This document shows positions 35,899-44,511 of a DNA stretch of 64,000 bases, piece by piece. The position numbers and the translations under genes were made by a program. The stretch's first letter is position 1, and every line of letters starts with the position of its first letter. Origin of the DNA: Rhizobium esperanzae (GTDB lineage: Bacteria; Pseudomonadota; Alphaproteobacteria; Rhizobiales; Rhizobiaceae); contig NZ_JACIFY010000003.1 in NCBI RefSeq assembly GCF_014197615.1, positions 248,001-312,000 of the forward strand, written 5' to 3'. The notes under the pieces are model-generated. The model made no database searches, had not been told where the DNA came from, and saw nothing but the letters and a program-made list of their open reading frames with translations.

Positions 35899-36783
35899 TT
35901 GACCCAGAAATTCGGGCTGTCAGTCGCTCTCGCCACGCCGTTCGACAGCAATGGCGATATTGCGATCGATGTTATGATCGCGCAGGCAAGGCGATGCCTC
36001 GCTGCCGGATGCTCGAGCGTAACCCTGTTCGGAACGACAGGAGAAGGCTCCTCCATCGGAAACCGGGAACGTGAGCGCGTCTTCGCGGCCTTTCTCGATG
36101 CCGGGATCGCGGCAGGAAACATCATCGTCGGCGTGCTGGTCGATGCCGCCGAGGATGCGGCGATGCAGGCCGATCATGCTCTTTCCCACGGCGTTCGTAA
36201 TATCCTTCTTGCTCCGCCGTCCTATTTCAAGAACGTCAGCGACGACGGTGTCTTTCGGTGGTTTGCGGCCGTCTTCGCCATGCTGGGAGACAAGGCGCGT
36301 GATATGATCGTCTACAATCTTCCGTCGCTCACCATGGTTCCGCTGACCGTGTCGCTGATCGGACGGCTGCGGACCGCCTTTCCCAATATCGTGACGGGCG
36401 TCAAGGATTCTTCCGGCGACTGGCCGTATACCGAAAGCCTGCTCAAGGCGCATGGCGATCTCATCATCCTGGTGGGCGATGAACGGCATCTCGCCAGGGG
36501 CGTGCGGCTTGGCGGCCAAGGGGCGATCTCCGGCATGGCGAATATTGTACCGCGCGACGTCAGGCTGATGGCCGAAGAGGGCAAGGACGACCCCCGCATC
36601 GAGGGTTTCGTGGCCGAACTGCTGAAACAGCCTGTTGTCCCGGCCGTGAAGGCCATGGTGGCGCACGTGACGGCGGAGGAAATCTGGCTTGCCGTCCGTC
36701 CGCCGCTCGCTTCAATATCAGCCGAGGGGCAGGCGCAGCTCGCTCTTGCTTTCGATCGTCTTTTCCAGTCGAAAGCGGCATAG
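35899..36783 (+). CDS. DapA-superfamily aldolase
   Basis: A 294-residue class I aldolase or dehydratase. I choose TTG 35899, eight bases after GGGAGG; the ATG at 35788 overlaps the end of repC and adds unlikely sequence. The family loop LFGTTGEGSS, the tyrosine motif MIVYNLPS and the Schiff-base lysine in VTGVKDSSGDW are all canonical, unlike the diverged paralogue at 12200. It is followed directly by a GntR gene, a sugar importer and a PfkB kinase, so a 2-keto-3-deoxy sugar-acid aldolase role is more likely than lysine synthesis. Confidence 0.82.
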   Translation: MTQKFGLSVALATPFDSNGDIAIDVMIAQARRCLAAGCSSVTLFGTTGEGSSIGNRERERVFAAFLDAGIAAGNIIVGVLVDAAEDAAMQADHALSHGVRNILLAPPSYFKNVSDDGVFRWFAAVFAMLGDKARDMIVYNLPSLTMVPLTVSLIGRLRTAFPNIVTGVKDSSGDWPYTESLLKAHGDLIILVGDERHLARGVRLGGQGAISGMANIVPRDVRLMAEEGKDDPRIEGFVAELLKQPVVPAVKAMVAHVTAEEIWLAVRPPLASISAEGQAQLALAFDRLFQSKAA

Positions 36784-36790
36784 GTCAGGC

Positions 36791-37468
36791 ATGTTTCGGG
36801 AAGAGGCGATGGACGAAATGGACGAGCAGCCGACGCTGCGGGAAAAGGCGTATGCGAGCTTCACGCGCCATCTTCTTGCGCGTGACGTGCGTCCCGGCCA
36901 GTTCGTCTCCCAGCGCCGTCTCGTAGAGCTGACGGGACTGACGCTCGGCGCCATTCGTGAACTCATCCCCAGGCTCGAAGCCGAAGGGCTAATCAAGACC
37001 GTGCCGCAACGGGGTTTGCAGATCGCTCACATCGATCTCAACCTTATTCGTGAGGCATTCCAGCTGCGCGTCTTCCTGGAGAAGGAGGCCGTGGCGCTTT
37101 TCACCCGGTCAGCGTCGGACGAGACGATCGCAAAGCTTTTGAAGCAGCATCGCGATATCGCCGACGCCATCCGCAGCGGCGACGGCTCGCATGAGCTGGA
37201 ACTGCGCGCGCAAGCCGTCGATTGGGGCATGCATGATGCCTTTATCGATGCGCTTGGAAATACCATCATCTCGAACGCCTACCGCGTAAACTCGATCAAG
37301 ATGCGCCTGATCAGCCAGGATCGGTTTCGCATCGACGGTCACGTCGGGCCTGTCATGGGCGAGCATCTGAAGGTGCTCGAGGCGATCGAGCGACGATCGG
37401 CGGAGGACGCCGTCAACAGCCTTGTCGCACACATCAACGGTGCAAGGGATCGTGCGCTGAGGATATAA
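36791..37468 (+). CDS. GntR-family transcriptional regulator
   Basis: A 225-residue regulator with an N-terminal winged helix (residues about 15-80: TLREKAYASFTRHLLARDVRPGQFVSQRRL) and a helical FCD-type ligand domain. The recognition region LVELTGLTLGAIRELIPRLEAEGLI departs from the usual SRTPVREAL pattern. The start is ATG 36791 or ATG 36809; the latter has GGGAAGAGG close upstream. It sits between the aldolase and the importer genes in one operon and probably controls them. Confidence 0.86.
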   Translation: MFREEAMDEMDEQPTLREKAYASFTRHLLARDVRPGQFVSQRRLVELTGLTLGAIRELIPRLEAEGLIKTVPQRGLQIAHIDLNLIREAFQLRVFLEKEAVALFTRSASDETIAKLLKQHRDIADAIRSGDGSHELELRAQAVDWGMHDAFIDALGNTIISNAYRVNSIKMRLISQDRFRIDGHVGPVMGEHLKVLEAIERRSAEDAVNSLVAHINGARDRALRI

Positions 37469-37522
37469 TCGGGAATAATCAGCCGGAGGTGAGGAGATCG
37501 CCGGCAAAAAGAGGAGGATCAC

Positions 37523-38851
37523 ATGCCATCATTTTTGAACCCGACGCGAAGAGGCTTTCTGGCAGGGACGGCCGCGCTTGGGGCCGGCAGCATGCTCGGC
37601 ATGCGCTCGGCATTTGCCGCCGTCGACTGGAAGCGCTTCACCGGCACGACGCTCGAAGTCAACCTGGTCAAGAGCCCGCGCAGCGAAATCCTTCTGAAGT
37701 ACCTGCCTGAATTCGAGACGCTGACCGGCATCAAGGTCAATGCCGAGGCGACGCCCGAACAGCAGCAGCGCCAGAAGACGACGATCGAGCTCAGCTCCGG
37801 CAAACCGAGCTTCGACGTCGTGCACATGAGCTACCATGTCCAGAAACGGCAGTTCGAAAAGGGCGGCTGGCTTGCCGATATCAGCGGCTTCCTCAAGGAT
37901 CCTTCGCTGACCGACCCGTCGCTCACCGAGGGCGATTTCGCCGAAGCCGGTCTTGCCTTCGCCAAGGACGCCGGCGGCGTTCTGCGCTCTCTTCCCTTTT
38001 CTGTCGATTACTGGATCATCTACTGGAACAAGGCGCTGTTCGAGAAGAAGGGGCTTGCCTATCCCACGAGCTTCGACGAACTGGCAAGTGCCGCCGAAGC
38101 GCTGACCGACCCTTCGACCAACACCTACGGCTTCGTCGCCCGCGGCCTCAAGAACGCCAATACGCCGGTCTGGACGTCACTGCTGCTCGGTTACGGCTCG
38201 AGCCCGCTCGGCCCTGATGGCAAGCTGCGCACGACATCGCCCGAAGCGGTCGATGCGGCCAAGCTCTATCAGAAGCTGATGACCAAGACCGCCCCTCCCG
38301 GCGTCTCCGGCTTCAACTGGGCCGAGGCGCAGTCGGCCTTCCTGCAGGGCAAGATCGGCATGTGGCTCGATGGCGTCGGCTTTGCGCCGCCGATCGAAAA
38401 TCCGGAAAAATCGCGTGTCGTCGGCCAGGTCGGCTACGGCATCATGCCGAAAGGCCCGAAGGCACAGGCCGCAGGCACCTTCGGCGACGGGCTTGGCGTC
38501 GTCGCGGCAAGCCAGAAGAAGGAAGCCGCTTACCTCTTCTGCCAATGGGCGATTTCGCATGAAATGGGCGCGCGCCTGCTGCAGGCCGGCGCCGGCGTTC
38601 CCTTCCGTCAGTCCGTGCTGGAGGATGCAAAGGTCCGCGAAGGCGTCAAGATGCCGGCCGCATGGCTGGATGCCGTCGTCGGCTCCGGCAAGATCTCGCA
38701 GCTTGCCCTGCCGGTCATCATTCCGGTCACCGAGTTCCGCGACATCTATGGCGTCGGTCTGACCAACATGATCGGCGGTGCCGATCCTGAAGCCGAGCTG
38801 AAGGCCGCGACGGCACAGTTCGAACCCGTCCTGGCGAAAAGCGAGGGATAA
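37523..38851 (+). CDS. family 1 sugar-binding protein of an ABC importer
   Basis: A 442-residue periplasmic carbohydrate-binding protein. The N-terminus (NPTRRGFLAGTAALGAGSMLGMRSAFA) is a twin-arginine signal with an AFA cleavage site. The mature protein has the two-lobe pattern of family 1 members: LPEFETLTGIKVNAEATP, SFDVVHMSYHVQKR, FEKKGLAYPTSFDEL and the late NWAEAQSAFLQGKIGMWLDG. GGAGG precedes the ATG. Its stop overlaps the first permease gene by one base. The ligand is unknown; the aldolase and kinase neighbours suggest a sugar or sugar acid. Confidence 0.9.
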   Translation: MPSFLNPTRRGFLAGTAALGAGSMLGMRSAFAAVDWKRFTGTTLEVNLVKSPRSEILLKYLPEFETLTGIKVNAEATPEQQQRQKTTIELSSGKPSFDVVHMSYHVQKRQFEKGGWLADISGFLKDPSLTDPSLTEGDFAEAGLAFAKDAGGVLRSLPFSVDYWIIYWNKALFEKKGLAYPTSFDELASAAEALTDPSTNTYGFVARGLKNANTPVWTSLLLGYGSSPLGPDGKLRTTSPEAVDAAKLYQKLMTKTAPPGVSGFNWAEAQSAFLQGKIGMWLDGVGFAPPIENPEKSRVVGQVGYGIMPKGPKAQAAGTFGDGLGVVAASQKKEAAYLFCQWAISHEMGARLLQAGAGVPFRQSVLEDAKVREGVKMPAAWLDAVVGSGKISQLALPVIIPVTEFRDIYGVGLTNMIGGADPEAELKAATAQFEPVLAKSEG

Positions 38852-39789
38852 TGACCTCGGCAAGCATCGAAACGGCCGCAGCGGCCAAGGCGTCGAAAGG
38901 AGGGAGCAAACCGGATCGGTTTGCTCCCAACTACTGGCCCTTCGTCATCCCGGCGCTCATCGTCATATCCGCCGTCATCGTCTTTCCATGGGTGTTTACG
39001 GTATGGATGAGCGTCAACAGCTGGACGCTAGGCCAATCCCAGGTGTTTGCCGGGCTTGATAATTATATCAGACTCGCCACCGACGTGCGCTTCTGGGAGT
39101 CGCTCTGGCATACAGTGCTCTATACGACGCTGTCCGTCGTGGTTCCGCTTTTTCTGGGGACGCTCGCCGCGCTGATCTTCGATGCGCAATTCCCGCTGCG
39201 CGGTCTTATCCGCGGCATATTCGTGATGCCGATGATGGCGACCCCGGTCGCCATCGCCCTCGTCTGGACGATGATGTACCATCCGCAGCTCGGCGTGCTT
39301 AACTATCTCCTTTCCTTCGTCGGCATCGGCCCGCAGGAATGGATCTACAATCAGCGCAGCGTCATTCCCTCGCTGGTTCTGGTCGAAAGCTGGCAGTGGA
39401 CGCCGCTCGTCATGCTGATCGTGCTCGGGGGGCTGGCGGCGGTTCCGCGCGAACCTTATGAAAGTGCCGAGATCGACGGCGCCAATGTCTGGCAGAAATT
39501 CCGCTATCTCACGCTGCCGATGATCGCGCCGTTCCTGATGATCGCGGTGATCATCCGCAGCATCGATGCGGTGAAGAGCTTCGACATCATCTATGCCATG
39601 ACCCAGGGCGGCCCGGGCACGGCATCGGAAACGATCAACATCTATCTCTACAACACCGCCTTCGCCTATTACGATATCGGCTACGGCTCGGCCATGGCGG
39701 TGGTCTTCTTCATCCTCATCGTGCTGCTCTCCTTCGTCCTGATGATGATCCGGCAGCGCGTGAACTGGTCCGACGGGGAGGCACGCTGA
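38851..39789 (+). CDS. sugar ABC importer permease (MalF/UgpA-like)
   Basis: A 312-residue inner-membrane subunit with six predicted helices, the first at about residue 30 (FVIPALIVISAVIVFPWVFTVWMS). The EAA loop reads EPYESAEIDGANVWQKFRYLTLPMI, and the late GGPGTASETINIYLYNTAF segment is typical of this family. The N-terminus is Ala/Lys-rich and cytoplasmic. It is coupled at both ends: TAATG with the binding protein and TGATG with the second permease. Confidence 0.9.
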   Translation: MTSASIETAAAAKASKGGSKPDRFAPNYWPFVIPALIVISAVIVFPWVFTVWMSVNSWTLGQSQVFAGLDNYIRLATDVRFWESLWHTVLYTTLSVVVPLFLGTLAALIFDAQFPLRGLIRGIFVMPMMATPVAIALVWTMMYHPQLGVLNYLLSFVGIGPQEWIYNQRSVIPSLVLVESWQWTPLVMLIVLGGLAAVPREPYESAEIDGANVWQKFRYLTLPMIAPFLMIAVIIRSIDAVKSFDIIYAMTQGGPGTASETINIYLYNTAFAYYDIGYGSAMAVVFFILIVLLSFVLMMIRQRVNWSDGEAR

Positions 39790-40604
39790 TGAAGCGCAAG
39801 ACGCTCGATCGCATCGGGCTGCTGTTCGTTGCCGTGGTGATGATCTCGCCGGTCGTCCTGTTCTTCCTCTGGATGATTTCGCTGTCGCTGAAATACGAGA
39901 TCGACAACGGCGCCTACCCGCCGATCTTCATTCCGGAGCGTTTTGCCTGGTCGAACTATGTGAAGGTTTTCGAGGAGAACAACTTCTTCCTCTATCTCTG
40001 GAATTCGGTGCTGGTGACGGGTGCGGCCACGCTTCTGGCGCTCCTGATCGGCGTTCCGGCCGGATATGGAATCGCCCGCCTGAAGGCGGAGAAGTCGGCA
40101 ATGGTCATCATGATCGCGCGCATGACGCCCGGCCTTTCCTTCCTGATCCCGCTCTTCCTGCTGTTTCAATGGCTGAACCTGCTCGGCACGCTGCTGCCGC
40201 AGATCATCATCCATCTCGTCGTCACCGTACCGATCGTCGTCTGGATCATGATCGGCTATTTCGAGACGACGCCGATGGAGCTGGAAGAGGCCGCAAGCAT
40301 CGACGGCGCCACACCCTGGCAGGTCTTCCGCATGGTCGCCTTGCCGATCGCCAAGCCCGGCATCGTCGTCGCCTTCATCCTGTCGGTGATCTTTTCCTGG
40401 AACAACTTCGTCTTCGGCATCGTGCTCGCCAGCCGCGAGACCCGCACGCTTCCGGTCGCGGTCTACAACATGCTGTCGTTCGAACAGGTCAGCTGGGGCC
40501 CGCTCGCTGCAGCCGCCTTGATCGTTACCTTGCCGGTGCTGATCCTGACGGTGTTTGCGCAGCGGCAGATCGTGGCGGGCCTGACGGCCGGCGCCGTCAA
40601 GTGA
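39789..40604 (+). CDS. sugar ABC importer permease (MalG/UgpE-like)
   Basis: A 271-residue permease with the first helix at residues 10-30 (GLLFVAVVMISPVVLFFLWMI) and the EAA loop in TTPMELEEAASIDGATPWQVFRMVALPIAKP. The ending, FAQRQIVAGLTAGAVK, is a hallmark of MalG-type subunits. No ATPase of the MalK type follows; instead a repeat element and a kinase gene come next. The transporter must therefore use an ATPase encoded elsewhere, as is known for shared MsmK/UgpC-type subunits. Confidence 0.9.
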   Translation: MKRKTLDRIGLLFVAVVMISPVVLFFLWMISLSLKYEIDNGAYPPIFIPERFAWSNYVKVFEENNFFLYLWNSVLVTGAATLLALLIGVPAGYGIARLKAEKSAMVIMIARMTPGLSFLIPLFLLFQWLNLLGTLLPQIIIHLVVTVPIVVWIMIGYFETTPMELEEAASIDGATPWQVFRMVALPIAKPGIVVAFILSVIFSWNNFVFGIVLASRETRTLPVAVYNMLSFEQVSWGPLAAAALIVTLPVLILTVFAQRQIVAGLTAGAVK

Positions 40605-40655
40605 GCCGATGAGACGACGGCCGTGACGACTTCTTCCGCCTTCGATCCGCCTGCC

Positions 40656-40768
40656 AGAACAGGATGATTTTAGGCCGGTCGGCCTAGAATCTGAATCCTG
40701 TTCTAAATTAAAGAGTTAGAGCATGATGTCGTCCGAAAACCGCTTACACTTTTCGGCATCATGCTCTA
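40656..40768. repeat. rhizobial palindromic intergenic repeat (RIME-type)
   Basis: Two adjacent large palindromes. The first has arms AGAACAGGAT (40656) and ATCCTGTTCT (40695) with an inner TTAGGCC/GGCCTA stem. The second has arms TAGAGCATGATG (40717) and CATCATGCTCTA (ending 40768) with inner CCGAAAA/TTTTCGG. The 113-base two-palindrome layout matches the mosaic elements scattered through Rhizobium genomes. It lies between the permease and the kinase and overlaps the first codons of the kinase frame. Confidence 0.82.
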
Positions 40769-41694
40769 GCCCGGCGCGCCGCGTGCTCTGCGTCGGCGCG
40801 GCGGTGCTCGACACGCTGTTTCGCGTGCGCTCGTTACCAACCGGCCAGGGCAAGATCCTGCCCTACGATATGCTGCAGGTCGCCGAGGGCATGGCGTCGA
40901 GCGCGGCCTTTGCCGTCGCCCGGCTGGGCGGCCATGCCAGCCTCTGGGGTGCCGTCGGCGAGGACGCCACCGGCGAACGCATCATTGCAGATCTCGGGAA
41001 TAGCGGCATAGACACGAGCGGTATGCTGCGCGTGGCGGGCGCCCGCTCGGCCGTCTCGACGATCCTCATTGACGATCAGGGCGAGCGCCTGATCGTGCCC
41101 TTCTACGATGCGGGCCTGCACGATACCGCCAAACCGGTCACACAGCAGGATGTTTCGTCTTTCGATGCTGTGCTCGTCGATGTCCGGTGGCCGAAGCTTG
41201 CGCTGCGCACGCTCTCGGCAGCGAGAGAGGCGGGCAAGCCGGCCATTCTCGATGGCGATGTTGCCGGCGAGGGCGTGATCGAGATGCTTGCGCCGGCAGC
41301 CAGCCACATCGTGTTCTCACAGCCGGCCGCCGAGCGCCTGACCGGAACGGCCGAGCTGGCCAAGACCGTCGGCCTTCTGAAGCGAAAGTTCGAGCATGCC
41401 TTCATCAGCGTTACGGCAGGCGAAAACGGTTGCTTCTGGTTCGATGACCGAAGCGGCAAAATCGTCCATCTTGCCGCTCCGAAGGTGAGGACGGTCGATA
41501 CGCTCGCAGCCGGCGATATCTTCCATGGCGCTTTCGCGCTGGCGACAGCGGAAGGCTTGCCGATCGCAGAGACGATGCGCATGTCGTCCATGGCGGCGGC
41601 GCTCAAATGCCAGGTGTTCGGCGGGCGCACCGGCGCGCCCACCAGAGCGGAGGTTTGCGATGCCCTGCGAGGTTGGAGCGTCGGGCAGCAATGA
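40723..41694 (+). CDS. PfkB-family sugar kinase
   Basis: A 323-residue ribokinase-fold kinase. Motif 1 is diverged (VAEGMASSAAFAVARLGGHASLWGAVGED) and the catalytic aspartate lies in VDTLAAGDIFHGAFA near the C-terminus. The ATG at 40723 and the next at 40726 lie inside the palindromic repeat, and the first 16 residues (MMSSENRLHF...) are repeat sequence. The natural protein may begin at GTG 40783 (VLCVGAAVLDTLF), where family homology starts. It probably phosphorylates the imported sugar or a keto-deoxy acid, in line with the aldolase at the operon head. Sugar specificity is unknown. Confidence 0.85.
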   Translation: MMSSENRLHFSASCSSPARRVLCVGAAVLDTLFRVRSLPTGQGKILPYDMLQVAEGMASSAAFAVARLGGHASLWGAVGEDATGERIIADLGNSGIDTSGMLRVAGARSAVSTILIDDQGERLIVPFYDAGLHDTAKPVTQQDVSSFDAVLVDVRWPKLALRTLSAAREAGKPAILDGDVAGEGVIEMLAPAASHIVFSQPAAERLTGTAELAKTVGLLKRKFEHAFISVTAGENGCFWFDDRSGKIVHLAAPKVRTVDTLAAGDIFHGAFALATAEGLPIAETMRMSSMAAALKCQVFGGRTGAPTRAEVCDALRGWSVGQQ

Positions 41695-41760
41695 TGCCGG
41701 CGCATCACCTGAACCAGCTTCGACGTGACGCGCTTTGGAGCGATGGAAATGCGATGCGCG

Positions 41761-43578
41761 TCAGGCAGCTCTCTGCGGTCTGGACATGCTGGCCGCAGCA
41801 TCGATCTGAAAGCGCCTGACGACGCCTTCCAGTGTCTGTGTTTGAGAGCCGAGCGCACGGCAGGCCGAGGCGGTTTCCACGGCCATCGTCGCGTTGTGTT
41901 GCGTCACCTGATCGAGCGCGTTGACGGAGGCGTTGATCTCGCTGATCGCGACCGCCTGCTCGGAAGACACCGAAACGATCCGGGCGATCAGGTTGGCAAC
42001 CTGCTCGACCTGCCCTTCGATTTCCAGGAGCGCCTTGCCGGTGCGGTTGACGAGCTCCACGCCGGTGGAAACCTGGGCCGAGGAGGTGGAAATCAGCGCC
42101 CGGATTTCCTTGGCGGCGTTGGCCGAGCGCATAGCGAGTTCGCGCACTTCCTGCGCCACGACGGCAAAACCCTTGCCCGCTTCGCCGGCACGGGCGGCTT
42201 CAACCCCGGCATTGAGCGCCAGAAGATTGGTCTGGAAGGCGATTTCGTCGATGACGTTGACGATGTCGCCGATCTGCGAGGACGAGCCTTCGATCCTTTC
42301 CATCGCAGCGATCGCTTCGCGAACCACGGCCGCCGAATGTTCGGCGCTGCTGCGCGTCTCGACCATCATGCCAGTCGCCTTGCCGGCGTGATCAGAGGCG
42401 TCTTTCGCTTTGGCATTCATTTCACCGAGCGCTGTCGTGGCCTCTTCGAGCATCGCTGCTTGTTGTTCCGTGCGCACCGCAAGGCTCTCGGTAGCGCCGG
42501 TAATGTCGGCCGAGGAACTGCCCACCTGTTTGGAGGTTTGGGCGATTTCGGCCATCGAGGCGGAAAGCGCGTCCATGCTGTTGTTGAATTTTGCGCGCAA
42601 AGTCTCGTAGGTGGTCGCGAATGGTGTCGTAATCCGGCAGTCGAGCTTGCCGGTCGAAAGCTGTTCCAGGCCATAGGTCAGTTGATCGATCACCGTTTGG
42701 CGGATCTGCTCCTCGGTGGCCTTTTCGGCCAGCTGGCTGCGTTCGCGCTCAAATTCCGCATCACGACGCGCCGTTTCGCGTGTCTGGGCCTCCTGCCGCT
42801 CGAGCGCATTGCGGCGGAAGACCGCCACGGCCTTGGACATGGCGCCGATCTCGTCGGAACGGTTGGCATAGGGAACGTCGGTTGAAAAGTCGCCTTCGGC
42901 GAGGTTGCCCATATAGGCCTTCATGCCATCGAGCGGCAAGATTGCCCGGCGGCGCAGAAAGTAGAGTCCCACCAGCAGCAGCCCGAACGACCCGAAGCCG
43001 GCTGCACCCGCATAGATCGTCCAGGTTACGATTTCCGAGGCTGCGTTCTTTTCTTCGCCCTTCAGGAAGGCGTCGGAATTCGCGACGAGTTTCTCCACAG
43101 CATCCTGGTGCGCATGGAAGGCGACGCGCAATTGCTCGATCGCGCCGTGCGCCTTGTCTTCATCCTTGGCATTCAGCGCCGGGATGATCTCCCGGTTCAT
43201 CACGTCCCAGAATGCATCGCCCTTGGCCAGCACATCGTTTTCCAGCTCGTCCTTCAAAGCCTGCGGCAGCCGGGTGGTTTTCCAATAGGCGCGACGGTCG
43301 TCATAGGCGGCCTTCAGATTGGCAATCTTGGCAAGGTTGGTTTCGGTGAGTTCGGGAAATTTGCTCGCTTCGAAGGAGAGCATGTAGGATTCGACCACGA
43401 AGAGCGGCGGCGGCAGAATATCGGCGATCAGATCCTTGCCGTAGACCACCTGCTCGTAGACAGGGCCATTGACTTTCAGCCGTTCGAGCGCCGATTGCTG
43501 CAATCCGATCGACATGAAAAGGCCGGCTGAAACGGCGACACCAAATGCCACCAGACTACGGGCAATAGTAAAAGCCAA
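41761..43578 (-). CDS. methyl-accepting chemotaxis protein
   Basis: A transmembrane chemoreceptor of about 605 residues. Helix 1 (residues about 5-27), a periplasmic helical domain of about 170 residues, helix 2 ([21 protein letters not shown]), a HAMP segment and the signalling hairpin with [41 protein letters not shown] are present. The frame opens at TTG 43590, but TTG 43578 has GGAG six bases upstream and is preferred; no ATG fits. The C-terminus (PQRAA) lacks a CheR-tether pentapeptide. The ligand is unknown. It may supplement the main chemotaxis system encoded elsewhere. Confidence 0.88.
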   Translation of the reverse strand: MAFTIARSLVAFGVAVSAGLFMSIGLQQSALERLKVNGPVYEQVVYGKDLIADILPPPLFVVESYMLSFEASKFPELTETNLAKIANLKAAYDDRRAYWKTTRLPQALKDELENDVLAKGDAFWDVMNREIIPALNAKDEDKAHGAIEQLRVAFHAHQDAVEKLVANSDAFLKGEEKNAASEIVTWTIYAGAAGFGSFGLLLVGLYFLRRRAILPLDGMKAYMGNLAEGDFSTDVPYANRSDEIGAMSKAVAVFRRNALERQEAQTRETARRDAEFERERSQLAEKATEEQIRQTVIDQLTYGLEQLSTGKLDCRITTPFATTYETLRAKFNNSMDALSASMAEIAQTSKQVGSSSADITGATESLAVRTEQQAAMLEEATTALGEMNAKAKDASDHAGKATGMMVETRSSAEHSAAVVREAIAAMERIEGSSSQIGDIVNVIDEIAFQTNLLALNAGVEAARAGEAGKGFAVVAQEVRELAMRSANAAKEIRALISTSSAQVSTGVELVNRTGKALLEIEGQVEQVANLIARIVSVSSEQAVAISEINASVNALDQVTQHNATMAVETASACRALGSQTQTLEGVVRRFQIDAAASMSRPQRAA

Positions 43579-43831
43579 GGTCGTCTCCAAAATAATTTGT
43601 GGCTTCTGCGTGTCGAGAGGCCTGATCTACGTACAGCATTATTTCGGAAGAACGCTGAGATATGGTTAATTCTTTTAACATCGGGGGCTTAGCCGATCTT
43701 CCCAGCCTGAGTTCAGCCGTCCAAAATTGGGGTGGTTGATGAATTGGGGAAACTATTTTCGGTATCAAGCCACCAACAGCTATCCTGATGGCTTGCAGGA
43801 CATTGCTTTATTTATCGCAAAGGAGATTGGT
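43579..43831. other. intergenic stretch upstream of the chemoreceptor
   Basis: About 250 bases, relatively AT-rich, divergent from the chemoreceptor. A short GTTAA/TTAAC inverted repeat lies near 43672. No gene of normal length is seen. Confidence 0.4.
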
Positions 43832-43909
43832 ATGGCCGAACCCCAGCTTTCCCGCGCAAGGCGCATGATCTTGCTCACCGGCTGCCCGCCACGAAAAACG
43901 CTCGCTTGA
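43832..43909 (+). CDS. possible 25-residue small protein
   Basis: A very short frame, MAEPQLSRARRMILLTGCPPRKTLA, follows an almost ideal AAAGGAG ribosome site with six-base spacing. The product is basic, with one Cys and no hydrophobic helix. It could be a leader peptide or a chance frame; no family is recognised. Confidence 0.3.
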   Translation: MAEPQLSRARRMILLTGCPPRKTLA

Positions 43910-44019
43910 AGCCGCCGTCGTCAAGCCTGGCCGGCGGGCACGTGGGGGCATCGAGATTTAATTTTCTCGATACCAGCATGTTTCGGATGCTTTGTGAAAG
44001 TCGCTCAGCAGCGGGCCGC

Positions 44020-44268
44020 TCAGGCCAAGCGCATCAGCATTTCATTGAGGTCGCTGATCTCTTGCAACAGCTCGACCAATCTATCCGTATCGTCCTGGCT
44101 GAGCCGGCCCGTTTCGCCGCTGCTATTCCAAAGAAGTTGGAATTCGTGGCTCATGTGCAGCGCGCTGTTCATGATGTCGAGGATTTGCGCACGGTTTTCC
44201 CAGGTTGCAACGACGGGCGGTTCGTCCATCTCGATCGAAATATCCGGTTCACGTTCCAGCAAAAGCAA
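44020..44268 (-). CDS. small acidic helical protein of unknown function
   Basis: An 82-residue product if started at TTG 44268 (AAGAGG upstream), or 69 residues from ATG 44229. The sequence (MDEPPVVATWENRAQILDIM...LVELLQEISDLNEMLMRLA) is rich in Leu, Glu and Asp with heptad-like spacing, so it is probably an all-helical cytosolic protein. The longer upstream frame is Arg/Pro-rich and unlikely. It lies between a chemoreceptor and the DUF5666 gene. I do not recognise a family. Confidence 0.5.
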   Translation of the reverse strand: MLLLEREPDISIEMDEPPVVATWENRAQILDIMNSALHMSHEFQLLWNSSGETGRLSQDDTDRLVELLQEISDLNEMLMRLA

Positions 44269-44468
44269 TTTCTGATTCCTCTTGAACGGTGACGATCTGT
44301 TCGGGTGGCGCCTGTCGGGGCGGCCATCCTTTGCAATGACTCGTAAACACGGTTCGACTGAAAAGCGGCTGAAAATCAAAGCGATTGGCTAGCGGGCGTG
44401 GGGCGGACCCGTTAGCCAATCGGCAAGTCCCTCTTGAGGTAACCCAAACGAGATTCGCAAGGACCATA

Positions 44469-44489
44469 AAATGGGAAAATTTCCCATTT
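44469..44489. promoter_or_regulatory. perfect 10-base inverted repeat
   Basis: AAATGGGAAA and TTTCCCATTT around one central base, 23 bases beyond the stop of the leftward DUF5666 gene. It could be its terminator hairpin or an operator for the small gene downstream; no T-run follows. Confidence 0.5.
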
Positions 44490-44511
44490 GTCAACATGGC
44501 TGATTGTGCTT

